A stretch of DNA of 64,000 nt from Gemmataceae bacterium (GTDB lineage: Bacteria; Planctomycetota; Planctomycetia; Gemmatales; Gemmataceae). Location of the stretch: contig SIAJ01000010.1 of the NCBI GenBank assembly GCA_009691845.1, forward strand, positions 1 through 64,000, in the 5' to 3' direction. Under the pieces are notes generated by a model. It ran no database searches, had not been told where the DNA came from, and saw only the letters and a list, made by a program, of their open reading frames with translations. Below, one piece after another: positions 34,695 through 43,051 of this stretch. Both the position numbers and the translations under genes were made by a program. Position 1 is the stretch's first letter. Every line of letters starts with the position of its first letter.

Positions 34695-35924
34695 TCACCG
34701 TCGATAGTCGATTCTCCCTTTCACCGATTTGACGATCAGGGTCGTGCCGACGGCCAGGCCGGCGGGGACGAGGAAGAGCACCAGCATGAACAGGTGAACG
34801 ATTGCCGAAAGGGAATCAATGTTTGCGGCCTGTCCTTTTCCCGTCGGTTTCATTCCCAGGAGCAGCAGGCCGAACAGGATGCCGACGAGGAGCAAGCCGC
34901 CAGCGCCGCCCGCGTAGCCGATCATGGTTTTCATGCAAGTTGATGCGGCCCTGGTTTCCTTGGCGCACAACATGATGGCACGCAGAGTGAGAAGGAACAG
35001 CACCATGCGGGCGATTTCCAGGAGGTTTGTGAAAACGGGGAGGAAGTTGCCGTCCGCGGCCCGTTCTCGCGGGATGTCCAGGCCAATTTCCAAGAACAGC
35101 AATCCCGGGAGCGCTTGAAGCTGGCTGACAAATGCCGCCCAAGAGACGTCCGTCGAGCGGGCCGTGTCGGGCGACAACTCGCCGATCGTTCGTGAGGTAG
35201 CGAGCACGATCATTATCATCAGGTGCAGTCCGGCAACGCTAGCCGTGCCGATGGATAGCCCCAATGCCCCACGGTTGCGCGGACCGGAGACAAGAAAACC
35301 GATCCCCGTGGCCGAGGTAAGCCAATAACCGAGCCCCAAAAGTCCGGCAATAATAGTGAAAACTCTCAGGCCTTCCTGAACGCCACACCAGTGCAGAAAC
35401 CACACGAACGCCATGATGCCAAGAGCGGCAACCTGCAACCAGCCACCAATGAAATTCAGCAGGCAGGCCATGCTGGCCCGATTCATCTGTCCTTCGAGGG
35501 CACGCCAATCATTCTTCTTGCGTCGCGGGCGATCATAATCGTCTTCGTCGCGACGGCTCCGTCGATTATCATCGTCGTTGTCCTCGTCCCGACGTTGCCT
35601 GGGCCGATCATCATCGTCGTAACGGCCGCGTCGTCCGCGATCGTCGTCGTCATCGCGATTGCCTCGGCGCGAGCCTCGATCGCGATCATCGGCGTCCTCA
35701 TCTCGTCTCCCCGGGCGGCGTTTGCGATCGTCGTCCGTGGGTAATTCGAAATCCTTTGAATCACGCGCTTTAAGAACTTCTTTGCTGCCCGAAGTGCCTG
35801 TGGCCGTTGCCCCGTCGCTGGACATGAAGACACTGCCGCAGGTCGGACACTTGACTCGCCGAGCGGGCGAGTCCTCTGGAAAACGCAGCTTGCCCTGACA
35901 TTTTGGGCTGATAATCGTGGGCAT
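34695..35924 (-). CDS. Membrane protein with degenerate zinc ribbon and Asp/Arg-rich linker
   Basis: The 409-residue protein has three parts. Residues 1-35 resemble the planctomycete zinc ribbon (CPxCxxxLxxPE...VKCPxC), but the first cysteine is serine (ISPKCQGKLRF...VKCPTCGSVF), leaving three cysteines. Residues ~55-145 are almost wholly Asp and Arg with some Glu/Lys (for example RDEDADDRDRGSRRGNR), a disordered zwitterionic linker. The rest has about eight membrane helices (ACLLNFIGGWLQVAALGIMA through LFMLVLFLVPAGLAVGTTLI). Start at MPTIISPK (35924). I do not recognise a function; similar architecture is common in Gemmataceae. Confidence 0.75.
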   Translation of the reverse strand: MPTIISPKCQGKLRFPEDSPARRVKCPTCGSVFMSSDGATATGTSGSKEVLKARDSKDFELPTDDDRKRRPGRRDEDADDRDRGSRRGNRDDDDDRGRRGRYDDDDRPRQRRDEDNDDDNRRSRRDEDDYDRPRRKKNDWRALEGQMNRASMACLLNFIGGWLQVAALGIMAFVWFLHWCGVQEGLRVFTIIAGLLGLGYWLTSATGIGFLVSGPRNRGALGLSIGTASVAGLHLMIMIVLATSRTIGELSPDTARSTDVSWAAFVSQLQALPGLLFLEIGLDIPRERAADGNFLPVFTNLLEIARMVLFLLTLRAIMLCAKETRAASTCMKTMIGYAGGAGGLLLVGILFGLLLLGMKPTGKGQAANIDSLSAIVHLFMLVLFLVPAGLAVGTTLIVKSVKGRIDYRR

Positions 35925-36055
35925 CCGGCTATCTTCTCCGGTGAGTGGTAGATGAAGTGTGCGCGGCAAAAAATATTCTACGAATGCGAGAGAGGAGTGA
36001 AGAGTCAGCGGGCGGAACCCCGAGTCGAAGATTCCGCCCGACGAGAAGCTCAGAT

Positions 36056-36508
36056 TCAGCGACGAGTCTGCGCGACATTTTCATGGCCAACTTCGGCGAG
36101 AATTCGGGCGGCTTTGTTGGCGTCCTCCACAGTATCAAACGTAACGAACCCGACGAATTTCGAACCAATCACCGTGAGGATCGAACCATGCAGGTTTAGC
36201 CCAGCGGAGGCCCAGGCGTGCTTCAGGCGGTTGGCCATTCCAGCCGTGTTGTCTCCTTCAACGCGCATGACAATCGGGTCGGGCACTTCGTGCATACCGT
36301 TGGCCTTGGCGGCCTTGGTTTGCTCGATGCCGGCCAGGGGGGCAACGCAAAGGACGCCAAATCCCGGTTTCTCTGCCAGACGTTGCGTATAAACGTATTC
36401 GAGATCGGCACCCGCCTCGTCCAGGCGGTTTAATTTGGAAGCCACGCCGCCCGGTTCGTCTTTTACTTCGACTGCCCAGACGTGAATTCGGTCCATCTTA
36501 AAGCTCAT
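36056..36508 (-). CDS. ACT-domain protein
   Basis: A 150-residue cytoplasmic protein starting MSFKMDRIHVWAVEVKDEPG after AAGGAG. It looks like two consecutive ACT-type ligand-binding modules: DEPGGVASKLNRLDEAGADL is the classic ACT helix-1 region, and a second begins at VMRVEGDNTAGMANRLKHAW with ASAGLNLHGS. Such proteins sense amino acids or other small ligands. No catalytic domain is attached and no biosynthetic gene is adjacent, so the ligand is unknown. Divergent from the TGA-containing thioredoxin-like gene. Confidence 0.75.
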   Translation of the reverse strand: MSFKMDRIHVWAVEVKDEPGGVASKLNRLDEAGADLEYVYTQRLAEKPGFGVLCVAPLAGIEQTKAAKANGMHEVPDPIVMRVEGDNTAGMANRLKHAWASAGLNLHGSILTVIGSKFVGFVTFDTVEDANKAARILAEVGHENVAQTRR

Positions 36509-36775
36509 GGTTGCTCCTTGAATTGAGATGCGGAGATGTTGATGCGGATCATACACGCCGCATCGTCCGTAGGGAACACAAAAAAGCCGATCGTGTCGAA
36601 ATCGCGACCCGTTGCATTGTTGCCGATGGGACGGCCCTCTTCAACCGTGTTCCGATCTGCTGTCACTGTATCGCGCCTGTAACAGCGATCGACATTAGGC
36701 ATTCCGTCCAGCAATCGCGACGTTATAGTGAACAACATTCAGATCGGCGGGACCGATTTCATCAGGAGAATTGCC

Positions 36776-37759
36776 ATGAACCACTTTGGACGAGGGCTTG
36801 CTGTCGTAGTTGCGACCGGCCTGTGCCTGGGCGGACTAGCCGCTGGTGAGCCGCCGAAGGTGCCCACCGGAAAAGAACCGACGTGCGGAGAATACGGCAC
36901 TTCGGTGCATTTCGAGGACTCGCCGGCCGACGCGGCCAGGCAGGCAAAGAAGGGCGAAAAACTCGTAATGGTCCTCCACGTGTCGGGTCATTTCGAAGAT
37001 CCGAGGTTTACCTGAAACAATGCCGAGGCGCTCCGTGTGAACGCCCTAGCCAATCCCGAAGTGGGCAAGTTCGTGAACGAACATTTCAGTTCGTCGTTCC
37101 AGAAAGTCGCCACATTCAAGATTGTTGGAAACGCCAAGCAGGGCGGAAATGTCGCCACCTATTTTTGTGCGCCCGATGGCCGGGTGCTTCACACGATTGC
37201 AGGCCCGGTCGATGCGGCTGCATTCCTGGTTGAAGCCAAGTGGGTTGTCGAAACGACGCGGAAAGCGATGAAGGAAGCAGGCTCCGACGGAGGCAAGTTC
37301 AAGGCCTATTTCCGCACGGCCCACGCCCAACGGCTACGCGACGAATTTGGTCTGACGGTCGACGCGGTGACATTCGATCCGCCAGAAGCACAGGACGAAA
37401 AGGATGCCCTCACGTACCGCGATCCATCCGGCCAGCCACTCGCCCCCAGACTTCCACCGCCTCCTCTGAATGGGCCTGACGTTAGCCTGGCGAAAAAAGA
37501 ACTCGATCGCCGCCAGCTGAATGCAGCCAACTCGCCGGGTGCCGGCGGGGTCGCCGACGCCAAGGGCCGAAGGTGGGTTTTGCCAAACCAGGGCAAGGTT
37601 CATCAGATCCTGGCAGGCCACGCGATGGTGAAGATCGAACGTGTCTACGGCACGGTGTTCGAAAATATTCTTGGCGAAAAAATTTCCACGAAGCCAGTTG
37701 AGGTGGATCGCCCGTTCTCCTGGGTGGAGAAGGATGGCAATCGACGCGTTGCGAAGTAA
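36776..37759 (+). CDS. Secreted thioredoxin-like protein with in-frame TGA (candidate selenoprotein)
   Basis: The ORF track splits this gene at a TGA (37013-37015) into 36728-37015 and 37037-37759, which are in the same frame. Read through, it gives 327 residues: signal peptide MNHFGRGLAVVVATGLCLGG (AGGAG eight bases before the ATG), then a thioredoxin-like fold with LVMVLHVSGHFEDPRFT, codon 80 = TGA, NNAEALRVNALANPEVGKFV and a further ~245 codons with no other stop or frameshift. The TGA falls where thioredoxin-like proteins have an active-site cysteine. From 11 bases downstream GGCG-C-UC-CGUGU-GA-A-CGCC can fold into a stem with a 5-nt loop holding GU, a plausible bacterial SECIS. The alternative is a fresh nonsense mutation. 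No sel genes are in the window. Confidence 0.75.
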
Positions 37760-37765
37760 CTTCCG

Positions 37766-37854
37766 ACAAAAGTCGATTTTCCGTCGGAGCCGCGCCCGTA
37801 AGGGAGCGATTTCGCTGGGTCGCTCTTACGGTCGCGGCTCCGAAAGACTTTTGT
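37766..37854. repeat. Palindromic repeat, GGAGCCGCGACCGTAAGGGAGCG family
   Basis: Inner arms GGAGCCGCGCCCGTAAGGGA and TCGCTCTTACGGTCGCGGCT pair over about 24 bp; an outer pair ACAAAAGTC / GACTTTTGT encloses them. Same family as 14220-14297. Confidence 0.8.
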
Positions 37855-37892
37855 AGAAAGCGTCAACTTGAGTCAAACTTGAAAAACCGCAG

Positions 37893-37925
37893 ACCTCCGG
37901 GACACATTCCCGGAGGTTTTTTTGC
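37893..37925 (+). terminator. Rho-independent terminator
   Basis: ACCTCCGGGA, loop CACAT, TCCCGGAGGT, then seven T. It ends the thioredoxin-like transcription unit. Confidence 0.9.
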
Positions 37926-38089
37926 GTCCGCATCAACGGGGTAATTTGGAAAACTTTGCCGAGGATGACGGGGAGGGGCTGGTAAGCCTGACAATTGTCG
38001 CAATTCGGAAGGTTCGGGGAAGCATCGCTATGCCGATAGGCCCGTCGAGATGCATTTTACCTGGGTGAAATCGCGCACGGAATATCGTC

Positions 38090-39910
38090 TTGCGTTGGAA
38101 TGCACCGAAAGTAGCTTGGACACTGTTGGCCACTCTCGCCTCGAGCGGGCTGTCGGTTGCGGATGAATCCTTCACGTTGCCAAGCACCACGCTAACGGTG
38201 CCGAAGCCAACCTCGCCGTACTTCCGCGACTACACGAATACGACCAATCAGTTCGTGGAGGGAGTCTTTCGGACTGCGGCCGACTTGGAGCCGAAAAAAA
38301 TCCCCCCGACAAAACTGGAAGCCCTAACGCTGCCGGTAGTACCTGGTCCTGCGCTGGGCCCGACGGAATCCGGTCCGTTGCCTCGCGTCATCGCATCACC
38401 CGACTCGATCATTCCGGGAATCGTTGTTGAGAAAACGTTTGCCAACCCCTGGGCCGACATTCCGCGATCGCAACTCATCCCTAGAGCGGGCACGTTTTTG
38501 ATCCCAGGAAAAGGGCCGGGCACTTACTCGTTCCTCGATTTTATCACGAACAATTATCGCGAGAAACCGCCAGTTTTTCCGTATCCGCCGTTTGCATTGC
38601 AGACACCAAGTGGGTTTGACGCGGACTATCGCTATTTGGATAAGCCCGACAATACGCAAACGGATCCGTTGGACGCGATCAAGCGAATGCATCTCACGCC
38701 AGATATCATGGTGACCATCGGCGGTCAGAGTTCCGTCCGGTACATGCACGAAGTCGATTCCAGGCTGGCCAGCGGTGTCAACGAGTATTCGCTTTATCGC
38801 AACCGAGTTTGGGTGGATGCGTGGTATACGGAGCAGTTCCGCGTCGTCAGCGAGTTCATCAGTGCCCTGGCTTACGGGAATGAGAAAGAACTGTTGCCGA
38901 TCGACAAGAACACCGCGGCGATTCAAAACCTCTTTGTCGATGTGAACGTCGGGACCTACGGAGGCAACCTCGCATACGTTCGAGTTGGTCGCCAGGAATT
39001 GTTGTTTGGTTCGCAGCGACTCATTTCGACCGCCGACTGGGCAAATACACGCCGAACGTTCGAAGGCGTTCGCGGCTTCTGGCGATCCACCTCGATGGAC
39101 TTCGACGTTTTCTGCGTGATCCCCGTCATTCCTGATACCACCAAGCAGGACGACGTCGACCGCGACATCAAGTTCCTGGGAGCTTGGGCGACATTCCGTC
39201 CCGTAAACCAGGTGGTGGACGTGTATTATCTCGGCTTGCAGGACGATACGTTGACCGGCGACCGCTACGTTACGACAGCACCCAAGGGGAAGCGAGACAT
39301 TCACACGTTTGGCGCTCGCTATGCCGGCAACGAAGGACCGTTTCTGTTCGACATCGAGGGCATGGTTCAGGGCGGCACGGCCGTCGACCGCAACGTAGAG
39401 GCCCACGCCTACACGCTGTCCGCCGGCTACGAGTTGCAAGAGCACGCCTGGCGTCCACAATTCTGGCTCGGCTACGATTACGCGAGCGGCACGGGCGACC
39501 CGACGCTGGGGGCGAAAGATCGGACCTTCAACCAGCTCTTCGCGTTCGGCCACTATTATTTCGGCTACCTCGATTTGGTTGGCCGACAGAACATACAGGA
39601 CTGCTACGGGCAAGTTGCACTGTACCCGCACAATTGGATTACGGTTTTGGCCCAGTACCATCACTTCCGCCTCGCGAAGTCGCGCGACTTCCTCTACAAC
39701 GCGGCTGGCAAGCCGACGCGACGATCGGCCACGGGAGCCGCAGGCCAGGACGTTGGGCAGGAAATCGACCTGTTGGCGAACATCCACCTGACTCCGCACC
39801 AGGATGTGCTGATTGGCTACTCGAAGCTTTTCGCGGGCGACTTCATCAAAAACACGGGAGCGAAAGTTTCACCAGAACTGCTTTACGTGATGTACAATCT
39901 CCGGTGGTGA
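38090..39910 (+). CDS. Alginate-export-family outer-membrane beta-barrel protein
   Basis: A 606-residue exported protein (signal MRWNAPKVAWTLLATLASSG from a TTG start). About 160 residues of linker-like sequence rich in proline lead to an outer-membrane barrel of the alginate_exp type: GGQSSVRYMHEVDSRL, EYSLYRNRVWVDAWYTEQFR, LAYVRVGRQELLFGSQRLIS, WANTRRTFEGVRGFW and the repeated amphipathic strands to the final LLYVMYNLRW, which ends in an aromatic residue as barrel proteins do. It may be a porin for an anionic or sugar substrate. The TTG start lacks a strong ribosome-binding site, so the first residues are less certain than the rest. Confidence 0.82.
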   Translation: MRWNAPKVAWTLLATLASSGLSVADESFTLPSTTLTVPKPTSPYFRDYTNTTNQFVEGVFRTAADLEPKKIPPTKLEALTLPVVPGPALGPTESGPLPRVIASPDSIIPGIVVEKTFANPWADIPRSQLIPRAGTFLIPGKGPGTYSFLDFITNNYREKPPVFPYPPFALQTPSGFDADYRYLDKPDNTQTDPLDAIKRMHLTPDIMVTIGGQSSVRYMHEVDSRLASGVNEYSLYRNRVWVDAWYTEQFRVVSEFISALAYGNEKELLPIDKNTAAIQNLFVDVNVGTYGGNLAYVRVGRQELLFGSQRLISTADWANTRRTFEGVRGFWRSTSMDFDVFCVIPVIPDTTKQDDVDRDIKFLGAWATFRPVNQVVDVYYLGLQDDTLTGDRYVTTAPKGKRDIHTFGARYAGNEGPFLFDIEGMVQGGTAVDRNVEAHAYTLSAGYELQEHAWRPQFWLGYDYASGTGDPTLGAKDRTFNQLFAFGHYYFGYLDLVGRQNIQDCYGQVALYPHNWITVLAQYHHFRLAKSRDFLYNAAGKPTRRSATGAAGQDVGQEIDLLANIHLTPHQDVLIGYSKLFAGDFIKNTGAKVSPELLYVMYNLRW

Positions 39911-39982
39911 CGGCGACGATCGTTCGAGGTTTTGAGAAGTACACTTGCCTGCAAGAGCTACCTTGCAACAATAGATGTACCT

Positions 39983-40055
39983 GGGGCGGTAGCTCAGCTG
40001 GGAGAGCGCTGCACTCGCACTGCAGAGGCCGAGAGTTCAATCCTCTTCCGCTCCA
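39983..40055 (+). tRNA. tRNA-Ala (anticodon CGC)
   Basis: Seventy-three bases fold as a cloverleaf: acceptor GGGGCGG/CCGCTCC with the alanine identity pair G3-U70, D arm GCTC...GAGC, anticodon stem CTGCA/TGCAG with loop CTCGCAC (anticodon CGC, reading GCG), T arm GAGAG-TTCAATC-CTCTT, discriminator A. CCA is not encoded. It stands alone behind the porin gene. Confidence 0.95.
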
Positions 40056-40251
40056 TTCTTTTCGAGTCAATTGATTCACCTCCGTTCGTAATTCGGCGAC
40101 TTTTCTCCCGACCCAAACCAGTGAACTACAGTTGCTCTGATCCCATGGTCGGGATTCCGGGCCAGGGGAAGTCATGCTGGGAGTTCGCAAAAAGTGCGGC
40201 AGTGCCTGCGACGAGCAAGTCGCCTGAGCTCACTGCGGGTCGCTCATTGGC

Positions 40252-41172
40252 ATGGAGAGTGGGTTCCCTTCGTCAATTCCCCTCGCTTTCCCGCCACTCG
40301 ACGACGATTCGGATGGCCCATCATCGAGTCATCGCCTTGCGCTCGGCATCGTTACGGTTTGCGGTTGCTTTTTCGGCCTGCTCCACTTGATCAGCGGTTT
40401 GGCCTTGGCGAGTGCGGGAACGAATAAGCTCTCGGCGGTAGGATCCTTGCGATTGCTCGTGGTTGCAATTCTCACGGGTGCGGCTGTGGCAGGCACGATC
40501 AATCGCCGAGCCGAAATGACAGGACTGGTGCTGGGGCTCCTGGCAGCACCTGGTTTCATGGCCCTGGAAACTGCCGATGGTCGATTGCCTCTGGAAGGAT
40601 TGTGGATCGGAGTCGTCGTTTCGCTTGGGCTCGTCGTGGTGGTTGGAGGATTAGCTGGTCGCCTGATGGTACCCCCGGCCCCCGATCTTCCGATGCTCGG
40701 CCAAGTCGATCGCGGCAAGATAGAGGCGGTTCTCAAGCCTCTCGTTCGAGTCGTCTGGTGGCGAATCGCTTTGGGTTTGGCAGTCGTCCTGATCGGCACC
40801 GCTTATGTGGACACAATTCGGTATTACCTAGCGAAAATGCTCTCCGGTAACGGGGGCACGTTCGTCTCGGGAAAGCTGATTGCGTGGCAGATCAGCCTGC
40901 TCGTGTCGATTCTCGGGGGGATGGCCTTGTGCAAAGCTCCTCGATGCCTGAAACAAGGTGTTATCGCAGGATTTCTGGCTGCTGCTGGAGTGATCGTCGT
41001 GTTGACTCGTTACACACCGAGCCCGCCGCTTGTGCTCGAATTCTGGTTCGACCAACTCAATGTTGTTGAATCGTGTCCAGAAATGTATGCGGCCGTCGGC
41101 GGAAGTGTGTGGTGTGCAGTCGCGGTGGGAGGATGGTTTGGGAGCCATCTATTCCCGCGTAGGCGCAGCTAG
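40252..41172 (+). CDS. Hypothetical polytopic membrane protein
   Basis: The 306-residue product has about eight hydrophobic helices, for example VTVCGCFFGLLHLISGLALA, LWIGVVVSLGLVVVVGGLAG, WWRIALGLAVVLIGTAYV and QGVIAGFLAAAGVIVVLTRY. No conserved motif is recognised. The first ~30 residues are hydrophilic and the start is uncertain since no ribosome-binding site precedes ATG 40252. Codon usage resembles its neighbours. Confidence 0.65.
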   Translation: MESGFPSSIPLAFPPLDDDSDGPSSSHRLALGIVTVCGCFFGLLHLISGLALASAGTNKLSAVGSLRLLVVAILTGAAVAGTINRRAEMTGLVLGLLAAPGFMALETADGRLPLEGLWIGVVVSLGLVVVVGGLAGRLMVPPAPDLPMLGQVDRGKIEAVLKPLVRVVWWRIALGLAVVLIGTAYVDTIRYYLAKMLSGNGGTFVSGKLIAWQISLLVSILGGMALCKAPRCLKQGVIAGFLAAAGVIVVLTRYTPSPPLVLEFWFDQLNVVESCPEMYAAVGGSVWCAVAVGGWFGSHLFPRRRS

Positions 41173-41221
41173 AACAGGTTGGGCGACCCATCCTAGAGTT
41201 TTAATCCGGACGCCGGAACGC

Positions 41222-41845
41222 TTAGCAGCGACGGACAACTCCGACTAGAACTCCGAGAATGAGCACATTATGACTCGGCTCGACGATGATTGGGGACATG
41301 GTGCTATTTGAGGGTTCGAGTACGACGCGCTCTTTGCGGCGATAGAACTTCTTGAGTGTGGCCGCTCCATCAATCATCGCGACAACCCGTTCGCCATTTT
41401 CCGCTGTGTCTTGCTTGCGGAGGATCACGATGTCCCCCTCGTCGATGTGATCCTCGATCATGGATTGACCACGAACTTTGAGTGCGTAGTGATTCTTTCC
41501 GGCAAACATTCCGCCCAGGTCTACACGTTCTACCTGCTCAACGGCTTCAATCCCCGCTCCCGCGGAAACCATGCCGAGGAAGGGGAGCGAACTCGAGTTG
41601 ATTCGCAGTCCGGGAATCGTGATCGCTCTTGCGGCGGACTTTTGATCCTTCACGCCCTTGTTGCGCTCGATAAAGCCCTTCTTTTCGAGTGCCTTCAGAT
41701 GGCACATCACCCCGTTCGGCGAGGCAATTCCAAACGCCTCCCCAATCTCGCGAATCGAGGGGGGAAACCCGCGATTCTCGATCTTGTCCCGGATATAGTC
41801 CAAGATCTCATGCTGCCGTTTGGTAATGGAAGGTGTGTCTACCAT
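41222..41845 (-). CDS. lexA: LexA repressor
   Basis: LexA represses SOS genes and self-cleaves with RecA on DNA damage. The 207-residue protein has the winged helix (ITKRQHEILDYIRDKIENRG, PPSIREIGEAFGIASPNGVM) and the S24-type peptidase: cleavage site Ala95-Gly96 in GMVSAGAGIEA, nucleophile Ser128 in VRGQSMIEDHI and general base Lys165 in ATLKKFYRR. The ORF track extends to 42106 into the divergent trpD promoter; MVDTPSITKR at 41845 is the family start. I could not identify a LexA operator with confidence. RuvABC genes, typical SOS targets, lie at 50-53 kb. Confidence 0.95.
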   Translation of the reverse strand: MVDTPSITKRQHEILDYIRDKIENRGFPPSIREIGEAFGIASPNGVMCHLKALEKKGFIERNKGVKDQKSAARAITIPGLRINSSSLPFLGMVSAGAGIEAVEQVERVDLGGMFAGKNHYALKVRGQSMIEDHIDEGDIVILRKQDTAENGERVVAMIDGAATLKKFYRRKERVVLEPSNSTMSPIIVEPSHNVLILGVLVGVVRRC

Positions 41846-42015
41846 GGTCAAGCCCCGTCTTGGGAGTCTGGTGCACGCCAGCTGAATTACTGGCTCATTA
41901 GGATTCACCCTTACACCACATATAAAAGAGTATACATGACATCCGTACAGGATGAAAGACCAAAATCCGGGAAACGGTTGTTTCCGCGATTCCGACTGTT
42001 TAGAGTGGAGGTTGC

Positions 42016-43044
42016 ATGACACACACATCGCCCGAGTGGCACACAGTCGGCCTTCCGCACCTGCTCGAACGACGGGACCTCCCCGACGAGTTGATCCGCG
42101 CGGCATTTCAAGACCTTACCGCCGGATCATTTGGTGAAGCCGAGGCTACCGCGTTCCTACTTGCGTTGAGGCTCAAGGGGGAGGCGTCCACGGAAATCGC
42201 CGCGGCAGTCGGGGTTCTTCGCGAGGCGATGGTTCGGCTGCATCCGACCACTCGACCGGTTCTCGATACCTGTGGCACCGGCGGCGATGGCTCTGGTACG
42301 TTCAACATCAGCACGGCCACCGCACTGGTTGTCGCGGGGACCGGAATTCCGGTTGTCAAGCACGGCAATCGGTCCGTATCGAGTCGCAGCGGCAGTGCCG
42401 ATGTACTGAGTTCGCTCGGCGTGCTGATCGAGTCTGGGCCAGCCTGGGCTGAAAAGTCTTTGGCTAGAGTAGGTTTTGCGTTCTGTTTCGCCCCGCATTT
42501 CCATCCGGCGTTGGCGAAGGTTGCCCCGCTTCGGCGAAAACTTGGTGTGCGAACAATTTTCAATTTGCTTGGGCCTTTGCTGAACCCCGCAGGTGCTGAG
42601 TACCAGTTGCTCGGCGTCAGCAGGCCCGAACTTCTCGATTCCATGGCCGGCGCGATTGCTCGGCTTGGTATTCGTCAAGCTTACCTGGTGTGTGGCCGCG
42701 ACGGGCTCGATGAGGTCAGCCTCTCGGCTCCCACTCTCGTGCGTCACGTTCACGCAGGAAAAGTCGAATCGCTCGAATGGACGCTTCGCGATTTCGGATT
42801 GCCGAGTGTCGATCTGGCCGATTTGAAGGCCGATGGACCCGATGCAAGTGCGGCCATGATTCGGGATGTATTGAGTGGGAACGATTCGCCAGCCCGCCGA
42901 ATTGTGCTTGCAAACGCCGGTGCCGCCTTGCTCGCCGTGGAACGTGTGTCATCTTTGCCCGATGGCGTACAATTGGCCGCAGGAGCGATTGATTCCGGGG
43001 CAGCCCAACGGGTGCTGGACGGGCTGACTCAATCGGCCATCTAG
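42016..43044 (+). CDS. trpD: Anthranilate phosphoribosyltransferase
   Basis: TrpD joins anthranilate and PRPP in the second step of tryptophan synthesis. The 342-residue length is normal. The PRPP site DTCGTGGDGSGTFNIST and the following VKHGNRSVSSRSGSADVLSSLG are diagnostic, with FAPHFHPALAKVAPLRRKLG and RTIFNLLGPLLNPA completing the anthranilate channel. GGAGG precedes the ATG. No other trp gene is nearby, so it is unlinked from the pathway. It is divergent from lexA with a 170-base shared promoter region. Confidence 0.97.
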   Translation: MTHTSPEWHTVGLPHLLERRDLPDELIRAAFQDLTAGSFGEAEATAFLLALRLKGEASTEIAAAVGVLREAMVRLHPTTRPVLDTCGTGGDGSGTFNISTATALVVAGTGIPVVKHGNRSVSSRSGSADVLSSLGVLIESGPAWAEKSLARVGFAFCFAPHFHPALAKVAPLRRKLGVRTIFNLLGPLLNPAGAEYQLLGVSRPELLDSMAGAIARLGIRQAYLVCGRDGLDEVSLSAPTLVRHVHAGKVESLEWTLRDFGLPSVDLADLKADGPDASAAMIRDVLSGNDSPARRIVLANAGAALLAVERVSSLPDGVQLAAGAIDSGAAQRVLDGLTQSAI

Positions 43045-43051
43045 GCCAAGA

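Larger units (their letters stand above)
37760..38089. other. Intergenic region with repeat and terminator
   Basis: About 330 bases holding the palindrome at 37766-37854 and the terminator at 37893-37925; the remaining 160 bases before the porin gene show no coding signal. Confidence 0.5.

Noticed and set aside
36776-37759. TGA at 37013 considered as plain pseudogenisation
   Set aside because: No other lesion in ~327 codons, TGA and not TAA/TAG, catalytic-site position and a downstream stem-loop; still the main alternative.
37766-37854. Large palindrome considered as the terminator of the thioredoxin-like gene
   Set aside because: No T-run; a clear terminator lies at 37893, and a second copy of the palindrome at 14220 shows it is a repeat.
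38396-39799. 467-residue minus-strand ORF
   Set aside because: Shadow of the alginate-export-type porin gene.
41846-42015. Possible LexA operator (GTATAC-containing symmetry near 41930)
   Set aside because: I know no established planctomycete LexA box to compare with, and the symmetry is short.
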